DNA of 64,000 nt from Hymenobacter aquaticus (GTDB lineage Bacteria; Bacteroidota; Bacteroidia; Cytophagales; Hymenobacteraceae). Each line of letters begins with the position of its first letter. Position 1 is the first letter of the stretch. Shown here one piece after another: positions 16,491 to 25,732 of this stretch. The stretch is taken from NCBI RefSeq assembly GCF_004765605.1, contig NZ_SRLC01000001.1, positions 1,736,001-1,800,000 of the forward strand, given 5' to 3'. A program made the translations under genes and the position numbers. A model generated the notes under the pieces. It was not told the DNA's origin. It did not search any database and saw only the letters and a list, made by a program, of their open reading frames with translations.

Positions 16491-16850
16491 TGCGGTGTAA
16501 TGTGCTAATGTGAGGAATGTGCTGAGGTGCTAATGATTAATGGGCTGAGGTGCTAATGCTTGTTTGTCCTTGCGAGCAAAGCGAAGCACCCGAAGGACAG
16601 CGTAGCTAATCCGTCCTCTGCGCAGGTGGTCCTGACTTTTTACCAGAAAGCCCTTTATTCCCGCCGGAGTAAAGGGCTTTTCACGTCAGAAGGCTCTGCC
16701 CCTTTCAGCGGACGGATTGCCGCTTAAAGCGCGGAATGCCGTGCCTCCTGGCAAGGACACGCTCTTATCATTTCTCACATTTTCCACCTCAGCACCTCAA
16801 CCCATTAATCATTAGCACATCAGCACATTCCCCACATTAGCACATTAACA
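16491..16850. repeat. composite intergenic element with complementary low-complexity arms
   Basis: A left arm of repeated words (AATGTGCTGAGGTGCTAATG, 16494-16560) is complementary to a right arm (CACCTCAGCACCTCAACCCA continuing to 16850). Inside lie a REP-like part (TTGCGAGCAAAGCGAAGC and CAGCGGACGGATTGCCGC at 16706-16723) and a central hairpin terminator. The same CAGCGGACGGATTGCCGC word and the TTTTACCAGAAAGCCCTTT word recur in the element at 41538-41862. No gene is present. Confidence 0.85.
16648..16680. terminator. AAAGCCCTTT-type intrinsic terminator
   Basis: AAAGCCCTTTA (16648-16658) pairs with TAAAGGGCTTT (16670-16680) across an 11-nt loop, with a short T-run on both sides. It probably serves the + strand operon ending at 16490 and the minus-strand gene ending at 16851. 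Confidence 0.7.
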
Positions 16851-18350
16851 TCAGCCTACTTCCAGCCCGGCCGGGGCGGGGGTGCGCTGCTCCTGGGCCA
16901 TGAGCAGCAGATAGATACCGCCCGACACGAAGAAGCCGACAAACCAGGCGTAGTCGTAGAGGGCGGCCAGGCCGGGCCAGATGGCCTGCTTGTCGAGCAC
17001 GCCGATGGCGGCCAGAAAGCCCGGCACGTTGGGCAGAATCCCGATAATGAGGGCGGCCACGGCCCGCAGGTTGTAGCCGTTGCGGTAGGCGTACTGGCCC
17101 TGGTACTGGTAAAGCTCCGGCACGCTCAGCTGCTCTTTGCGCAGCAGGTAGTAGTCGGCCAGCATGATGCCGCCGATGGGCCCGAGCAGGCCGGAATAGC
17201 CCACCAGCCAGGTAAAAATGTAGCCCGAGGGGTCGGCAATGAGCTTCCAGGGGAAAATCAGCAGCCCCAGCACCCCGGTGATGTAGCCGCCGGTCTTAAA
17301 CGAAATCCGCTCCGGGGCCACGTTGGCAAAGTCGTTGGCCGGACTCACGATGTTGGCCGCAATGTTGGTGGCCAGCGTCGACAAGGCCACGGCCAGCATG
17401 GCCACGCTCACCAGCAGCTTGCTGTCGAACTTGCCGGCCAGCACCACCGGGTCCCAGATGGTTTTGCCGTATATCACGAAGGTAGCCGAGGTGACGACCA
17501 CGCCCACGAAGGAGAAAACCGTCATGGACGTGGGCAAGCCCAGGGCCTGCCCCACCAGCTGAGCCCGCTGACTGGTGGCGTAGCGGGTGAAGTCGGGAAT
17601 GTTCAGGGAAAGCGTGGCCCAGAAGCCGACCATGCCGGTGAGGGACGGAAAGAAAAACGCCCAGAACGCCGCGCTGGACGTGAACTTGGCGGGCTGCGCC
17701 AGAATCGGGCCCAGGCCGTTGCCGGCCGAAATAGCCCACCACAGCAGGGCCAGCGCCGCCACGGGCAGGAAAAACGCCTTGAACACGAGCAGCTTGCGGA
17801 TGCTTTCCACGCCCAGGTGCACCACGTACATGTTCAGCAGCCAGAACAGTACAAACGTAATGGCCGGCCCCGTCGCCAGGGCCCACGACGCGGGAAATAC
17901 GGCCGGCAGCGTGGCCAACGACGGCAGCCAGAGCACCGCCATCTGGTAGAGGGCGTAGCCGCCAATCCAGGTTTGGATGCCAAACCAGCCGCAGGCAATC
18001 AGGGCCCGCAGCAGGGCCGGAATGTTGGCCCCGCGCACCCCGAAGCTGGCCCGGGCCAGCACCGGAAACGGAATGCCGTAGCGCGCCCCGGCCCGGCCGT
18101 TGAGCAGCATGGGCACCAGCACGATGGTGTTGCCCAGAAAAATCGTCAGCAGGGCCTGCCACCAGTTCATGCCGCCCTCAATCAGGGAGCTGGCCAGCAT
18201 GTAGGTCGGAATGCACAGGCTCATGCTGATCCAGAGGGCGGCGTAGTTGCCGGTGCCCCAGCTGCGCGCGGCCGGCGCTATCGGGGCCAGATCTTCACTG
18301 CTCAGGCCGGGGTCGGCGGCCAGGGGCGCGGGGGACGAGGGCGTCATCAT
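16851..18350 (-). CDS. NCS1-family nucleobase:cation symporter
   Basis: A 499-residue polytopic protein with about twelve hydrophobic helices. Characteristic segments are WISMSLCIPTYMLASSLIEGGMNWWQAL near the N-terminus, PVLARASFGVRGANIPALLRALIACGWFGIQTWIGG (the NCS1 signature region), and GFWATLSLNIPDFTRYA. The family imports purines, pyrimidines, hydantoins or allantoin-type compounds with Na+ or H+. It lies 188 bp downstream of the LacI regulator at the end of the arabinose locus, where a sugar transporter would be expected. ATG at 18350 chosen, with an adjacent in-frame ATG. The substrate cannot be told from sequence. Confidence 0.88.
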   Translation of the reverse strand: MMTPSSPAPLAADPGLSSEDLAPIAPAARSWGTGNYAALWISMSLCIPTYMLASSLIEGGMNWWQALLTIFLGNTIVLVPMLLNGRAGARYGIPFPVLARASFGVRGANIPALLRALIACGWFGIQTWIGGYALYQMAVLWLPSLATLPAVFPASWALATGPAITFVLFWLLNMYVVHLGVESIRKLLVFKAFFLPVAALALLWWAISAGNGLGPILAQPAKFTSSAAFWAFFFPSLTGMVGFWATLSLNIPDFTRYATSQRAQLVGQALGLPTSMTVFSFVGVVVTSATFVIYGKTIWDPVVLAGKFDSKLLVSVAMLAVALSTLATNIAANIVSPANDFANVAPERISFKTGGYITGVLGLLIFPWKLIADPSGYIFTWLVGYSGLLGPIGGIMLADYYLLRKEQLSVPELYQYQGQYAYRNGYNLRAVAALIIGILPNVPGFLAAIGVLDKQAIWPGLAALYDYAWFVGFFVSGGIYLLLMAQEQRTPAPAGLEVG

Positions 18351-18538
18351 ACCGGGTCGTTTCGGGGAGAAGAGCGGCGCGGGACAGCGGCAGAGCATCT
18401 GCCCTGCGCCGCCGCGCCATTTTACCCCTTAAAGCTAGAAGAATTAGGCATTTGCCCTCAACGCCCGACCCGCTATTTTTCCGGCTGGCTACCCGCTTCC
18501 CAACCAGGTATTCGCGCCCGCGCCCCGCCGGCCGGCGG

Positions 18539-19627
18539 CTAGGAAAGATGCGCCGCCGCCGGCTCGGCCTTCGCCGCCCGTACCGAGGAGCCCCGCACCA
18601 GCAGCTCGGGCCGCAACGCCACCTGCCGGGGCGTGAAGGGCGCGGTACCGGCCTCAATCACGTCGAGCAAAAGGCGCACCGCCGCCTGGCCCATTTCCTC
18701 GCAGCGCTGGTCTACGGTAGTTAGGGTGGGCTCGGTGATGAGGGTAAAGGCCTCGTTGCTGAACCCGCTGATACTCACGTCCTGCGGCACGCGCCGGCCC
18801 TGGCGGCGCGCTTCCTGCATGGCGCCCAGGGCGCTGTAGTCGCCGGCGGCAAACACCGCGTCGGGGGGCGCGGGCAGGGCCAGCAGCTGGCGCATGGCCG
18901 CCGCGCCCTGCTCCTGGCTCATGTCGGTGTGCACGATCAGCTGCTCGTCGGGGGCCATACCGGCTTCGTGCAGGGCCTGGCGGTAGCCCTGGAGGCGGTT
19001 TTTGTAGATGTTCAGGTGCTGCGGGCCGGCCAGGTGGGCAATGCGGCGGGCACCCTGGCTTAGCAGGTGGCGGGTCGAGACGTAGCCGCCTTCCTGGTCG
19101 TCGAGCACCACGGCATTCACGTTGTCGCCCTCCGGCACCCGGTCGAAAAACACCAGCGGCAGGCCCCGGCCGCGCACCGTCTCGAAGTGGTCCGCTTCGA
19201 GGGTCGTGCGCGACATCGACACCAGAATGCCGGCTACCTGGGCGCTGAGCAGGATGTCGAGGTTGCGCCGCTCCTGGTCCACGTCCTCGTTCGACTGGCA
19301 GATGATGACGTTGTAGCCCGCCCGGCTGGCCGCCGTTTCGATGCCGTGCACCACCGACGGGAAAAACCGCCCCTCGATGTAGGGCACGATGATGCCAATG
19401 AGCTGACTTTTGCCCTTGCGCAGGGCCGAGGCCAGGCGGTTGGGCTGGTAGTTGTACTTCTTGGCCAGCTTCAGCACCTTCTGCTTCATGGCCGGCCCAA
19501 TGCTGTGATGGTCGCTCAGGGCCCGGGATATCGTCGTCATCGAGACGCCCAGCTCCCGGGCCAGATCGGCCATCGAAACCGGGTTAGTCGACGCGGGAAC
19601 CGGAGCTTGTTTTTTTCGGGAGGCCAT
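18539..19627 (-). CDS. LacI-family transcriptional regulator
   Basis: A 362-residue repressor with an N-terminal helix-turn-helix (SMADLARELGVSMTTISRAL) and hinge (NRLASALRKGKSQLIGIIVPYI). A periplasmic-binding-protein-like ligand domain follows, with LSAQVAGILVSMSR, LPLVFFDRVPE, PDAVFAAGDYSALGAMQEARRQG and SISGFSNEAFTLITEPTLTTVDQ. The long basic stretch before the HTH (MASRKKQAPVPAS) is usual in this phylum. It lies 135 bp downstream of araA with its own candidate promoter, so it may be transcribed both with and without the operon. The likely effector is arabinose or a derivative, by context only. Confidence 0.93.
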   Translation of the reverse strand: MASRKKQAPVPASTNPVSMADLARELGVSMTTISRALSDHHSIGPAMKQKVLKLAKKYNYQPNRLASALRKGKSQLIGIIVPYIEGRFFPSVVHGIETAASRAGYNVIICQSNEDVDQERRNLDILLSAQVAGILVSMSRTTLEADHFETVRGRGLPLVFFDRVPEGDNVNAVVLDDQEGGYVSTRHLLSQGARRIAHLAGPQHLNIYKNRLQGYRQALHEAGMAPDEQLIVHTDMSQEQGAAAMRQLLALPAPPDAVFAAGDYSALGAMQEARRQGRRVPQDVSISGFSNEAFTLITEPTLTTVDQRCEEMGQAAVRLLLDVIEAGTAPFTPRQVALRPELLVRGSSVRAAKAEPAAAHLS

Positions 19628-19656
19628 ACGGGGAATCTACTGCGCAATACGTGGGG

Positions 19657-19664
19657 TAAAGGTA
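19657..19664 (-). promoter_or_regulatory. candidate -7 box for the LacI gene
   Basis: TACCTTTA on the minus strand lies 30 bp upstream of the start codon and fits TAnnTTTG with one change. No strong TTG was seen at the matching distance. Confidence 0.35.
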
Positions 19665-19762
19665 GCATTCTGCCCCGGCGGCTGCTAACCGGGCCGCCGG
19701 CCCCACCTTGGGGCGGCAGGACTGGCGGCCCGGCTGGCCGCGGAGCGTACGGCCGGCGCAGC

Positions 19763-21253
19763 TTACCGCTGACCGTAGGCCACCTCGTTGTAGCGCAGCT
19801 CGTTTTTGAAGGTGCGCAGCCGGGTTTCGTCGTCGATGAGGACAAACTCGATGCCGGCCATTTCGGCGAAGTCCTCCAGGTACTCGGCCGTCAGGTTTTG
19901 GCTGTAGCCGGTGTGGTGCGCCCCGCCGGCCAGAATCCAGGCGGCGGCCCCCACGCTCAGGCTGGGCTTCACTTTCCACAGCACCCGGGCCACGGGCAGC
20001 TTGGGCAAGTCCTGCTCGGGGGCTACGGCCTCCACTTCGTTTACCACCAGCCGGAACCGGTGGCCCAGGTCCACGATGGTGGCGTTCAGGGCGGGGCCGG
20101 CGGGGCAGTTGAACACCAGGCGGGCCGGGTCGGCCTTGCCGCCGATGCCCAGGGGGTGCACTTCTACTTTGGCCTTGCCTTCGGCGATGCTGGGGCAGAT
20201 TTCCAGCATGTGGGAGCCCAATACCTGCTCGTTGCCGGGCTGAAAGTGGTAGGTATAGTCTTCCATAAAGGAGTTGCCGCCGGGCAGGCCCGCGCCCATT
20301 ACCTTCATGGCCCGCACCAAAGCCGAGGTTTTCCAGTCGCCCTCGCCGCCGAAGCCGTAGCCTTCGGCCATCAGGCGCTGGGTGGCAATGCCGGGCAGCT
20401 GGGCCATGCCGTGCAGATCCTCGAAGGTGTCGGTGAAGCCGATGGCCTGGGTGTCCTGCAAAAACCGGCGCATGCCCACCTCAATCCGGGCGGCCTCGCG
20501 CAGACTTTCCCGCTGCGCGCCGCCCTCCCGTAGCGCCTCGCTTAGCTCGTATTCCTGCTCGTAGGTGGTGAGCAGCGCGTTTACCTGCTCGTCGGTGGCC
20601 TGGTTGATGACGGCTACCAGGTCGCCGATGCCGTAGGTGTTCACCGAGTAGCCAAACCTGAGCTCGGCCTCGACTTTGTCGCCTTCCGTGACGGCCACGT
20701 AGCGCATGTTGTCGCCGAACCGCACGATGCGGCTGCCCTGCCAGTCGGCCCAGGCGCAGGCGGCGCGGGCCCAGATGCTGAGCCGCTCGTGTACGTCCGG
20801 GCTCTGCCAGTGGCCGACTACTACCTTGCGCTTCAGCTTCAAACGGGCCCCGATAAAGCCGAACTCCCGGTCGCCGTGGGCCGACTGGTTGGTGTTCATG
20901 AAGTCCATGTCGATGTCCTGCCACGGAATGTCGCGGTTGAACTGGGTGTGCAGGTGGGCCAGGGGCTTCTGCAGGATCTTCAGGCCGTTGATCCACATCT
21001 TGGCCGGCGAGAAGGTGTGCATCCAGGCAATCAGGCCCACGCAATTCGGGGTGGTGTTGGCCTGCTGCACCAGCTGGGTAATGGCCTCGGGGCCGGTCAG
21101 AACCTCTTTATAGACGATGCGGATGGGCAGTTCGTGATTGAGGGCGGCGGCAATCCGCACGGAGTGCTCGGCCACCTGCGCCAGGGTTTCGGGGCCGTAG
21201 AGGTGCTGGCTGCCGGTGATAAACCAGGCTTCGTACTGGGAAATGTTGATCAT
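19763..21253 (-). CDS. araA: L-arabinose isomerase
   Basis: A 496-residue protein that converts L-arabinose to L-ribulose in the cytoplasm. Full-length family features are present: the N-terminal [22 protein letters not shown], the metal-site glutamates in [19 protein letters not shown] and [15 protein letters not shown], the histidine in [14 protein letters not shown], and the late histidine in [13 protein letters not shown]. It follows araD in the operon after a 263-bp gap filled by a repeat element. ATG at 21253 is unambiguous. Confidence 0.97.
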   Translation of the reverse strand: MINISQYEAWFITGSQHLYGPETLAQVAEHSVRIAAALNHELPIRIVYKEVLTGPEAITQLVQQANTTPNCVGLIAWMHTFSPAKMWINGLKILQKPLAHLHTQFNRDIPWQDIDMDFMNTNQSAHGDREFGFIGARLKLKRKVVVGHWQSPDVHERLSIWARAACAWADWQGSRIVRFGDNMRYVAVTEGDKVEAELRFGYSVNTYGIGDLVAVINQATDEQVNALLTTYEQEYELSEALREGGAQRESLREAARIEVGMRRFLQDTQAIGFTDTFEDLHGMAQLPGIATQRLMAEGYGFGGEGDWKTSALVRAMKVMGAGLPGGNSFMEDYTYHFQPGNEQVLGSHMLEICPSIAEGKAKVEVHPLGIGGKADPARLVFNCPAGPALNATIVDLGHRFRLVVNEVEAVAPEQDLPKLPVARVLWKVKPSLSVGAAAWILAGGAHHTGYSQNLTAEYLEDFAEMAGIEFVLIDDETRLRTFKNELRYNEVAYGQR

Positions 21254-21314
21254 GGAGGAGGCAGGTAAAACCTTGGATGGTTGGGAGTTCTTGCGTTGTT
21301 GACTGGAAACTAAA

Positions 21315-21484
21315 AGCTAGTTCCCCTCCTTTTTTCAAGGAGGGGTTAGGGGTGGTTTATTAGAGCTAGAAATTGTAGCGGGAGTCATGCGGAACAGCGC
21401 TAGAGCTAATTCTAAAAATCGTTCTAGGGTATCAACCACCCCGCCCTTCGGGCACCCCTCCTCATCTGAGGAGGGGAACTAGCT
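21315..21484. repeat. palindromic intergenic element between araD and araA
   Basis: The outer arms AGCTAGTTCCCCTCC (21315-21329) and GGAGGGGAACTAGCT (21470-21484) are perfectly complementary. Inside, GGGGTGGTT and AACCACCCC (about 21348 and 21434) pair as well, and each end carries a smaller CCCCTCC...GGAGGGG hairpin. It looks like a MITE- or REP-type element. It lies within a minus-strand operon, so it is transcribed. Confidence 0.85.
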
Positions 21485-21516
21485 GCTAATCGCTCTTTTC
21501 TAGCTTACTAGCCTGC

Positions 21517-22218
21517 TTACGACTGGCCGTAGTACGAATGCACGCCGTGCTTGCGGTCGTAGTGCTTCTGGATCAGGGCGTCTTTGAGGCGGGGCACGTC
21601 GGGGCGCAGGGTGCAGCTGAGGTAGGCCATGCGGGCCACTTCTTCGAGCACGGCGCTGTTGTACACGGCTTTTTCCACGGTAGCACCCCAGGTAAAGGGG
21701 GCGTGGTTGCTGAGCAGCACCATCTCCACCTCGGCGGGCGAGAAGCCCCGGCGCTGAAACTCGTTGATGATCTGCCAGCCGGTCTGGTGCTCGTAGTCGC
21801 CGGCTATCATCTGGTCGCTCATGGGCGGGGCGCAGGGAACATCGGTGGTGAGGTGGTCGGCGTGGGTGGTGCCCAGAATCGGGATGTCGAGCTGGGCCTG
21901 GGCCCAGGCCGTGGCGTAGGTGCTGTGGGTGTGCACAATGCCCCCGATATGCTCCCAGTGAGCGTAGAGCACGGCGTGGGTCTTGGTATCGGAGGACGGC
22001 CGCTTCTGCCCTTCCACCGGCTTGCCCGCGAAGTCGACGATGACGATGTCCTCGGCCGTCAGGGTGGCGTAGGGCACGCCGCTGGGCTTGATGGCAAACA
22101 CCTGCTTCTCCCGGTCCACGACGCTGGCGTTGCCGAAGGTGAAGAGCACCAGCCCGAGCTGGGGCAGCTGCATATTCGCCGCGTAGCACTGCTCTTTTAG
22201 TTCCTGGTATTGACTCAT
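21517..22218 (-). CDS. araD: L-ribulose-5-phosphate 4-epimerase
   Basis: A 233-residue class II aldolase-family enzyme that converts L-ribulose 5-phosphate to D-xylulose 5-phosphate. Visible signatures are LFTFGNASVVDRE (phosphate site), IKPSGVPYATL, GGIVHTHSTYATAWAQ with the HxH zinc ligands, GTTHADHLTTDVPC, and SNHAPFTWG with the third zinc histidine. The C-terminal KHYDRKHGVHSYYGQ matches the family end. The 438-bp gap before it, back to araB, holds the 21-bp palindromic array. Confidence 0.97.
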   Translation of the reverse strand: MSQYQELKEQCYAANMQLPQLGLVLFTFGNASVVDREKQVFAIKPSGVPYATLTAEDIVIVDFAGKPVEGQKRPSSDTKTHAVLYAHWEHIGGIVHTHSTYATAWAQAQLDIPILGTTHADHLTTDVPCAPPMSDQMIAGDYEHQTGWQIINEFQRRGFSPAEVEMVLLSNHAPFTWGATVEKAVYNSAVLEEVARMAYLSCTLRPDVPRLKDALIQKHYDRKHGVHSYYGQS

Positions 22219-22305
22219 ACTGCTGATTGTTGCCTGTTCCGCCCCGCTCGCTTAGCATGCGGAGCGGGCGTACCGGGCGGTTGATGTCCTGAGAAGCACC
22301 GTTTT

Positions 22306-22662
22306 GGTCATTCCAATGACCGTTTCAGCGATTCGAATCACCGTTTCGGTCATTAGAATCACCATTTCGGTCATTCGAATCACTGTTTTGGTCATTCCGA
22401 TGACCGTTTTAGCGATTCGAATCACCGTTTTGGTCATTCGAATCGCTAAAACGGTGATTCGGATCGGTGTTTTGGTCATTCGAATCACCATTTTGGTCTT
22501 AGCTAAGACCATTTCGGCGATACCTAAGGCTGTTTTGGTCTTAGCTAAGACCATTTCGGTGATACCTAAGACCGAAACGGTCTTAGCTAAGGCTGTTTTA
22601 CCGATACCTAAGACCATTTCGGTCTTAGCTAAGACCGAAATGGTCTTAGCTAGGGCCTATTC
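22306..22662. repeat. array of seventeen 21-bp palindromic units between araB and araD
   Basis: Units start every 21 bp from 22306 to 22642 with no slippage. There are two unit types: nine araD-proximal units resemble GGTCATTCGAATCACC plus a TTTC/TTTT spacer, and eight araB-proximal units are GGTCTTAGCTAAGACC or its GGTGATACCTAAGACC variant. Each core is palindromic. The last unit overlaps the araB stop codon (22657-22659). Because 21 is a multiple of 3 the array stays open on both strands as 7-residue peptide repeats, but it lies between two intact genes and is unlikely to be coding. Confidence 0.93.
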
Positions 22663-24366
22663 GGCCAGGGCTGGGGCTTCCACGGCCTTGGCTACCGTCG
22701 TTTGCTCGACGTACTGGCCCAGGGCCTGGTACTGCTCGTAGCGGCGCTGGTAGTCGGTCACGCGCTGGGGGTTGGGCTCGTAGGTATCGGCGAAACCGTT
22801 GCCCATGGCCCGCTGCGCCGTCACCACGTCGGGGTGAATGCCGGCCGCCACGGCCGCGTACATGGCCGCGCCCAAGGCCGGGGCCTGGTCCGACTCGGCT
22901 ACTTTGATGGGGCGGTTGAGCACGTCGGCCAGGGTCTGCATCATAAAGGCCGATTTCTTGGCCACGCCGCCCAGCCCGATGACCTGCTTGATCGGAATAC
23001 CCTCCTGCTCGAAGCGCTCCACGATCTGGCGGGAGCCGTAGCAGATGCTCTCGACCAGGGCCCGGAAGATGTGGGGCGCCGAGGTGCCCATCGTCAGGTT
23101 GAGCAGGGCGCCTTTCAGGGCCTGGTTGGCATCGGGGGTGCGGCGGCCGTTCACCCAGTCGAGGGCCAGCACCTGCGACTCTTCGGGGTCGACGGCGGCG
23201 GCGGCTTTGTTGAGCTCCACCATCATGTTGTCGCTCAGCTCGGCCCGCAACGCCTCCTGCTGCTCGGCAGTCAGCACCGCCGACTGCGGCACGAGCGTGC
23301 GCAAGGGCCATTCCAGCACCTGCCGGAACCAGGCCAGCAGGTCGCCCACCGCCGACTGCCCCGCTTCGAGGCCCAGCATGCCCGGAATCACCGAGCCGTC
23401 GACCTGCCCGCAGATGCCCGGCACCAGCTTCGCCCCGACTTCGTCCATCGGGGCCACCACGATGTCGCAGGTGCTGGTGCCCATCACCTTCACCATCGAA
23501 TAGGCCTCGATTTCGCCCGCCACGGCCCCGGCGTGGGCATCGAAGGTGCCCACGGCCACCACGGTCCGGGTCGTCAGGCCCAGGCGGGTCGCCCATTCCT
23601 CGGAAAGGTGGCCGGCTACCTCATCGGCCGTAAACGTGTCCTGGTAGAGGTGGCCGCGCAGCAGGGTCAGCTGGGGTTCCAGCTCCACGATAAACTGCTC
23701 CAGCGGCAGGCCGCCCCAGCTTTCGTGCCACATGGCCTTGTGGCCGGCGGCGCAGCGGCTGCGCTTGCAGGAAGTCAGGTCGGCGCCGGTCAGTAGCAAG
23801 GTTAGCCAGTCGCAGTGCTCCATCCAGGAGTGGGCGGCGGCGGCCACGGCGGCATCCTGGCGGGTGACGTGCATGATTTTGGCCCAAAACCACTCGGAAG
23901 AGTAGATGCCGCCCTCGAATTTGGTGTAGTCCTCCCCGCCCCAGCTGCGCGCCTTGCGGTTGATTTCGGCCGCTTCGGCCAGGGCCGTGTGGTCTTTCCA
24001 GAGCACGAACATGGCGTTGGGGTTGTCGGCAAACTCGGGCAGCAGGGCCAGGGCCACGCCCTGCTCGTTTACCGGGCCGGGCGTCGAGCCGGTGGTATCC
24101 ACGGCCAGCCCCACGATCTGCTCGGCCGGCACGCGGCCCGCGACCTGCCGCACGGTGGCCTCCAGGCCCTCGATGTGGTCGAGCGGGTGCTGGCGGAACT
24201 GGTTTTTAGCCGCGTTGCAGTAGCGCTGCTCTTTCCAGCGCGCGTAGGGGTGTACGGCCTGGGCCACTTCGGCTCCCGTGCGGGCATTCACCAGCAGGGC
24301 CCGCACCGAGTCGGTGCCGTAGTCGATGCCGATAACGTAAGCGTCGGCGGAGGTGGGAGTTTCCAA
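22657..24366 (-). CDS. araB: ribulokinase
   Basis: A 569-residue FGGY-family kinase that phosphorylates L-ribulose with ATP. The N-terminal IGIDYGTDSVRALLVNARTG, the ribulokinase-type VDTTGSTPGPVNEQG, the WLTLLLTG segment, CAAGHKAMWHESWGGLP, GTFDAHAGAVAGEI and the late ATPase motif IGLGGVAKKSAFMMQTLADVLNRPI are all present. Length matches the family. It is followed by the phased 21-bp array, and the stop codon is part of the last unit. Confidence 0.97.
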   Translation of the reverse strand: METPTSADAYVIGIDYGTDSVRALLVNARTGAEVAQAVHPYARWKEQRYCNAAKNQFRQHPLDHIEGLEATVRQVAGRVPAEQIVGLAVDTTGSTPGPVNEQGVALALLPEFADNPNAMFVLWKDHTALAEAAEINRKARSWGGEDYTKFEGGIYSSEWFWAKIMHVTRQDAAVAAAAHSWMEHCDWLTLLLTGADLTSCKRSRCAAGHKAMWHESWGGLPLEQFIVELEPQLTLLRGHLYQDTFTADEVAGHLSEEWATRLGLTTRTVVAVGTFDAHAGAVAGEIEAYSMVKVMGTSTCDIVVAPMDEVGAKLVPGICGQVDGSVIPGMLGLEAGQSAVGDLLAWFRQVLEWPLRTLVPQSAVLTAEQQEALRAELSDNMMVELNKAAAAVDPEESQVLALDWVNGRRTPDANQALKGALLNLTMGTSAPHIFRALVESICYGSRQIVERFEQEGIPIKQVIGLGGVAKKSAFMMQTLADVLNRPIKVAESDQAPALGAAMYAAVAAGIHPDVVTAQRAMGNGFADTYEPNPQRVTDYQRRYEQYQALGQYVEQTTVAKAVEAPALAE

Positions 24367-24517
24367 AGTGGTGAGATGGTGAAGTGGTGAGATGGTGAAA
24401 TGGTGAGGTGAATGAGTGAATGAGTGAGATGGTGAGTTTGATGTTTTGGCGGCGCGGTTCTGCGCATGTGGCGCACATAGAACGACAATTCACCATTTCA
24501 CCACCTCACCACTTCAC
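24367..24517. repeat. complementary low-complexity arms between the epimerase gene and araB
   Basis: The left part repeats GGTGAGATGGTGAAGTGGTGAG-like words (about 24369-24436); the right part repeats CACCATTTCACCACCTCACC (about 24491-24517). They are complementary and enclose about 55 bp. The same word family fills gaps at 33341-33463 and 36038-36079. Confidence 0.8.
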
Positions 24518-25732
24518 CTACTTGCGCACGCCGAATTTGTAGAGGGTGGTAGAGTGCAGCGTGTCGCCGGGCTGGAGCGTGGTGCTGGGGAACTTCGGCT
24601 GATTGGGCGAGTCGGGGAAGTGCTGGGTTTCCAGGCAGAAGCCCGCGTGCTTGCCGTAGACTTTGTTGCCCTTGCCCGTGAGTGTGCCGTCCAGGAAGTT
24701 GCCGGTGTAGAACTGAATGCCCGGCTCGGTGGTCAGGACCTCCAAAGTGCGGCCCGAGGTCGGCTCATACACCGTGGCGGCCGGGTGCGGGGCCGCGCCG
24801 GGCTGGTTCAGCACCCAATTGTGGTCGTAGCCGCCGGGCACCGCTCCGATCCGCTCGCCAATGGCGTGGGCCGTGGTGAAGTCGAAGGGCGTACCCTTGA
24901 CCACGCGCAGCTCCCCGGTCGGAATCAGGGTGTTGTCGACCACCGTGTAGCGGTCGGCCGGCAGCGTGACCTGGTGAGCCAGCACATCCTTGCCCGCGCC
25001 CAGGTTGAAGTAGCTGTGGTTGGTCAGGTTCACCGGCGTGGCTTTATCCGTCGTGGCGGTGTAGTCGAGGCGCAGCGCGTCGTCCTGGGTCAGCGTGTAG
25101 ACCACCGTGACGCGCAACGTGCCGGGGTAGCCTTCTTCCCCGTTTTTACTCACGTAGCGCAAGGTCAGGGTCTGGCCGTCGGCACTGCGGCCGGGCTCGG
25201 CCTGCCAGACGACCTTGTCGAAGCCCTGCTTGCCGCCGTGCAGGTGGTTGGGCCCGTTGTTTTTGGCCAGCGAGTAGGTTTTCCCGTCCAGGGTGAACTG
25301 CCCGGCCTTGATGCGGTTGCCGTAGCGCCCGATCAGGGCCCCGAAATACGGGCCGGCTTGCTGGTATTCGGGGCTCTGGTAGCCGCTCACGTTGTCGAAG
25401 CCCAGCACGACGTCGCCCAGCTGCCCGGCTTTGTCGGGCACCAAGAGGCTGGTGAGCGTGCCGCCGTAGTTGGTGATGCGCGCTTGCAGCCCGTGGGCGT
25501 TGGTTAGGGTATAGAGCTGTACTTCGGTGCCGTTCTGCAGCTTGCCAAAGGACGCCGCAGCCGGCGCGTCCGGGCCCGTGGAGGCCGGCTGGGCAGAATC
25601 GGCGGCGGCCGGCTGGGTAGTGGCCGCGCCCGGCTGCTCCGTCGGGCTCGACTGGTTGCAGCCGGCCAAAGTGAGCAAGCCCGCAACGCCGGCAGCACTG
25701 ACAAGGAATCCGGTACGGTGGTTTTTTTTCAT
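24518..25732 (-). CDS. aldose 1-epimerase (galactose mutarotase) lipoprotein
   Basis: A 404-residue protein with a lipoprotein signal (MKKNHRTGFLVSAAGVAGLL, lipobox LAGC). After a Thr/Ala/Pro linker comes the mutarotase domain: YTLTNAHGLQARITNYGGTL, GALIGRYGNRIKAGQFTLDG with the catalytic-site Arg, NNGPNHLHGGKQGFDKVVW, VNLTNHSYFNLG with the catalytic His, and a late GIQFYTGNFLDG with EPGIQ. It interconverts sugar anomers, here presumably arabinose at the cell surface or in the periplasm. First gene of the minus-strand arabinose set. The internal ATG is chosen because it starts the lipoprotein signal. Confidence 0.95.
   Translation of the reverse strand: MKKNHRTGFLVSAAGVAGLLTLAGCNQSSPTEQPGAATTQPAAADSAQPASTGPDAPAAASFGKLQNGTEVQLYTLTNAHGLQARITNYGGTLTSLLVPDKAGQLGDVVLGFDNVSGYQSPEYQQAGPYFGALIGRYGNRIKAGQFTLDGKTYSLAKNNGPNHLHGGKQGFDKVVWQAEPGRSADGQTLTLRYVSKNGEEGYPGTLRVTVVYTLTQDDALRLDYTATTDKATPVNLTNHSYFNLGAGKDVLAHQVTLPADRYTVVDNTLIPTGELRVVKGTPFDFTTAHAIGERIGAVPGGYDHNWVLNQPGAAPHPAATVYEPTSGRTLEVLTTEPGIQFYTGNFLDGTLTGKGNKVYGKHAGFCLETQHFPDSPNQPKFPSTTLQPGDTLHSTTLYKFGVRK

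Noticed and set aside
22252..22741. Protein-coding frames of 7-residue repeats on both strands over the 21-bp array.
   Set aside because: The frames stay open only because the unit length is a multiple of three, and they exist on both strands equally. The palindromes explain the sequence better.
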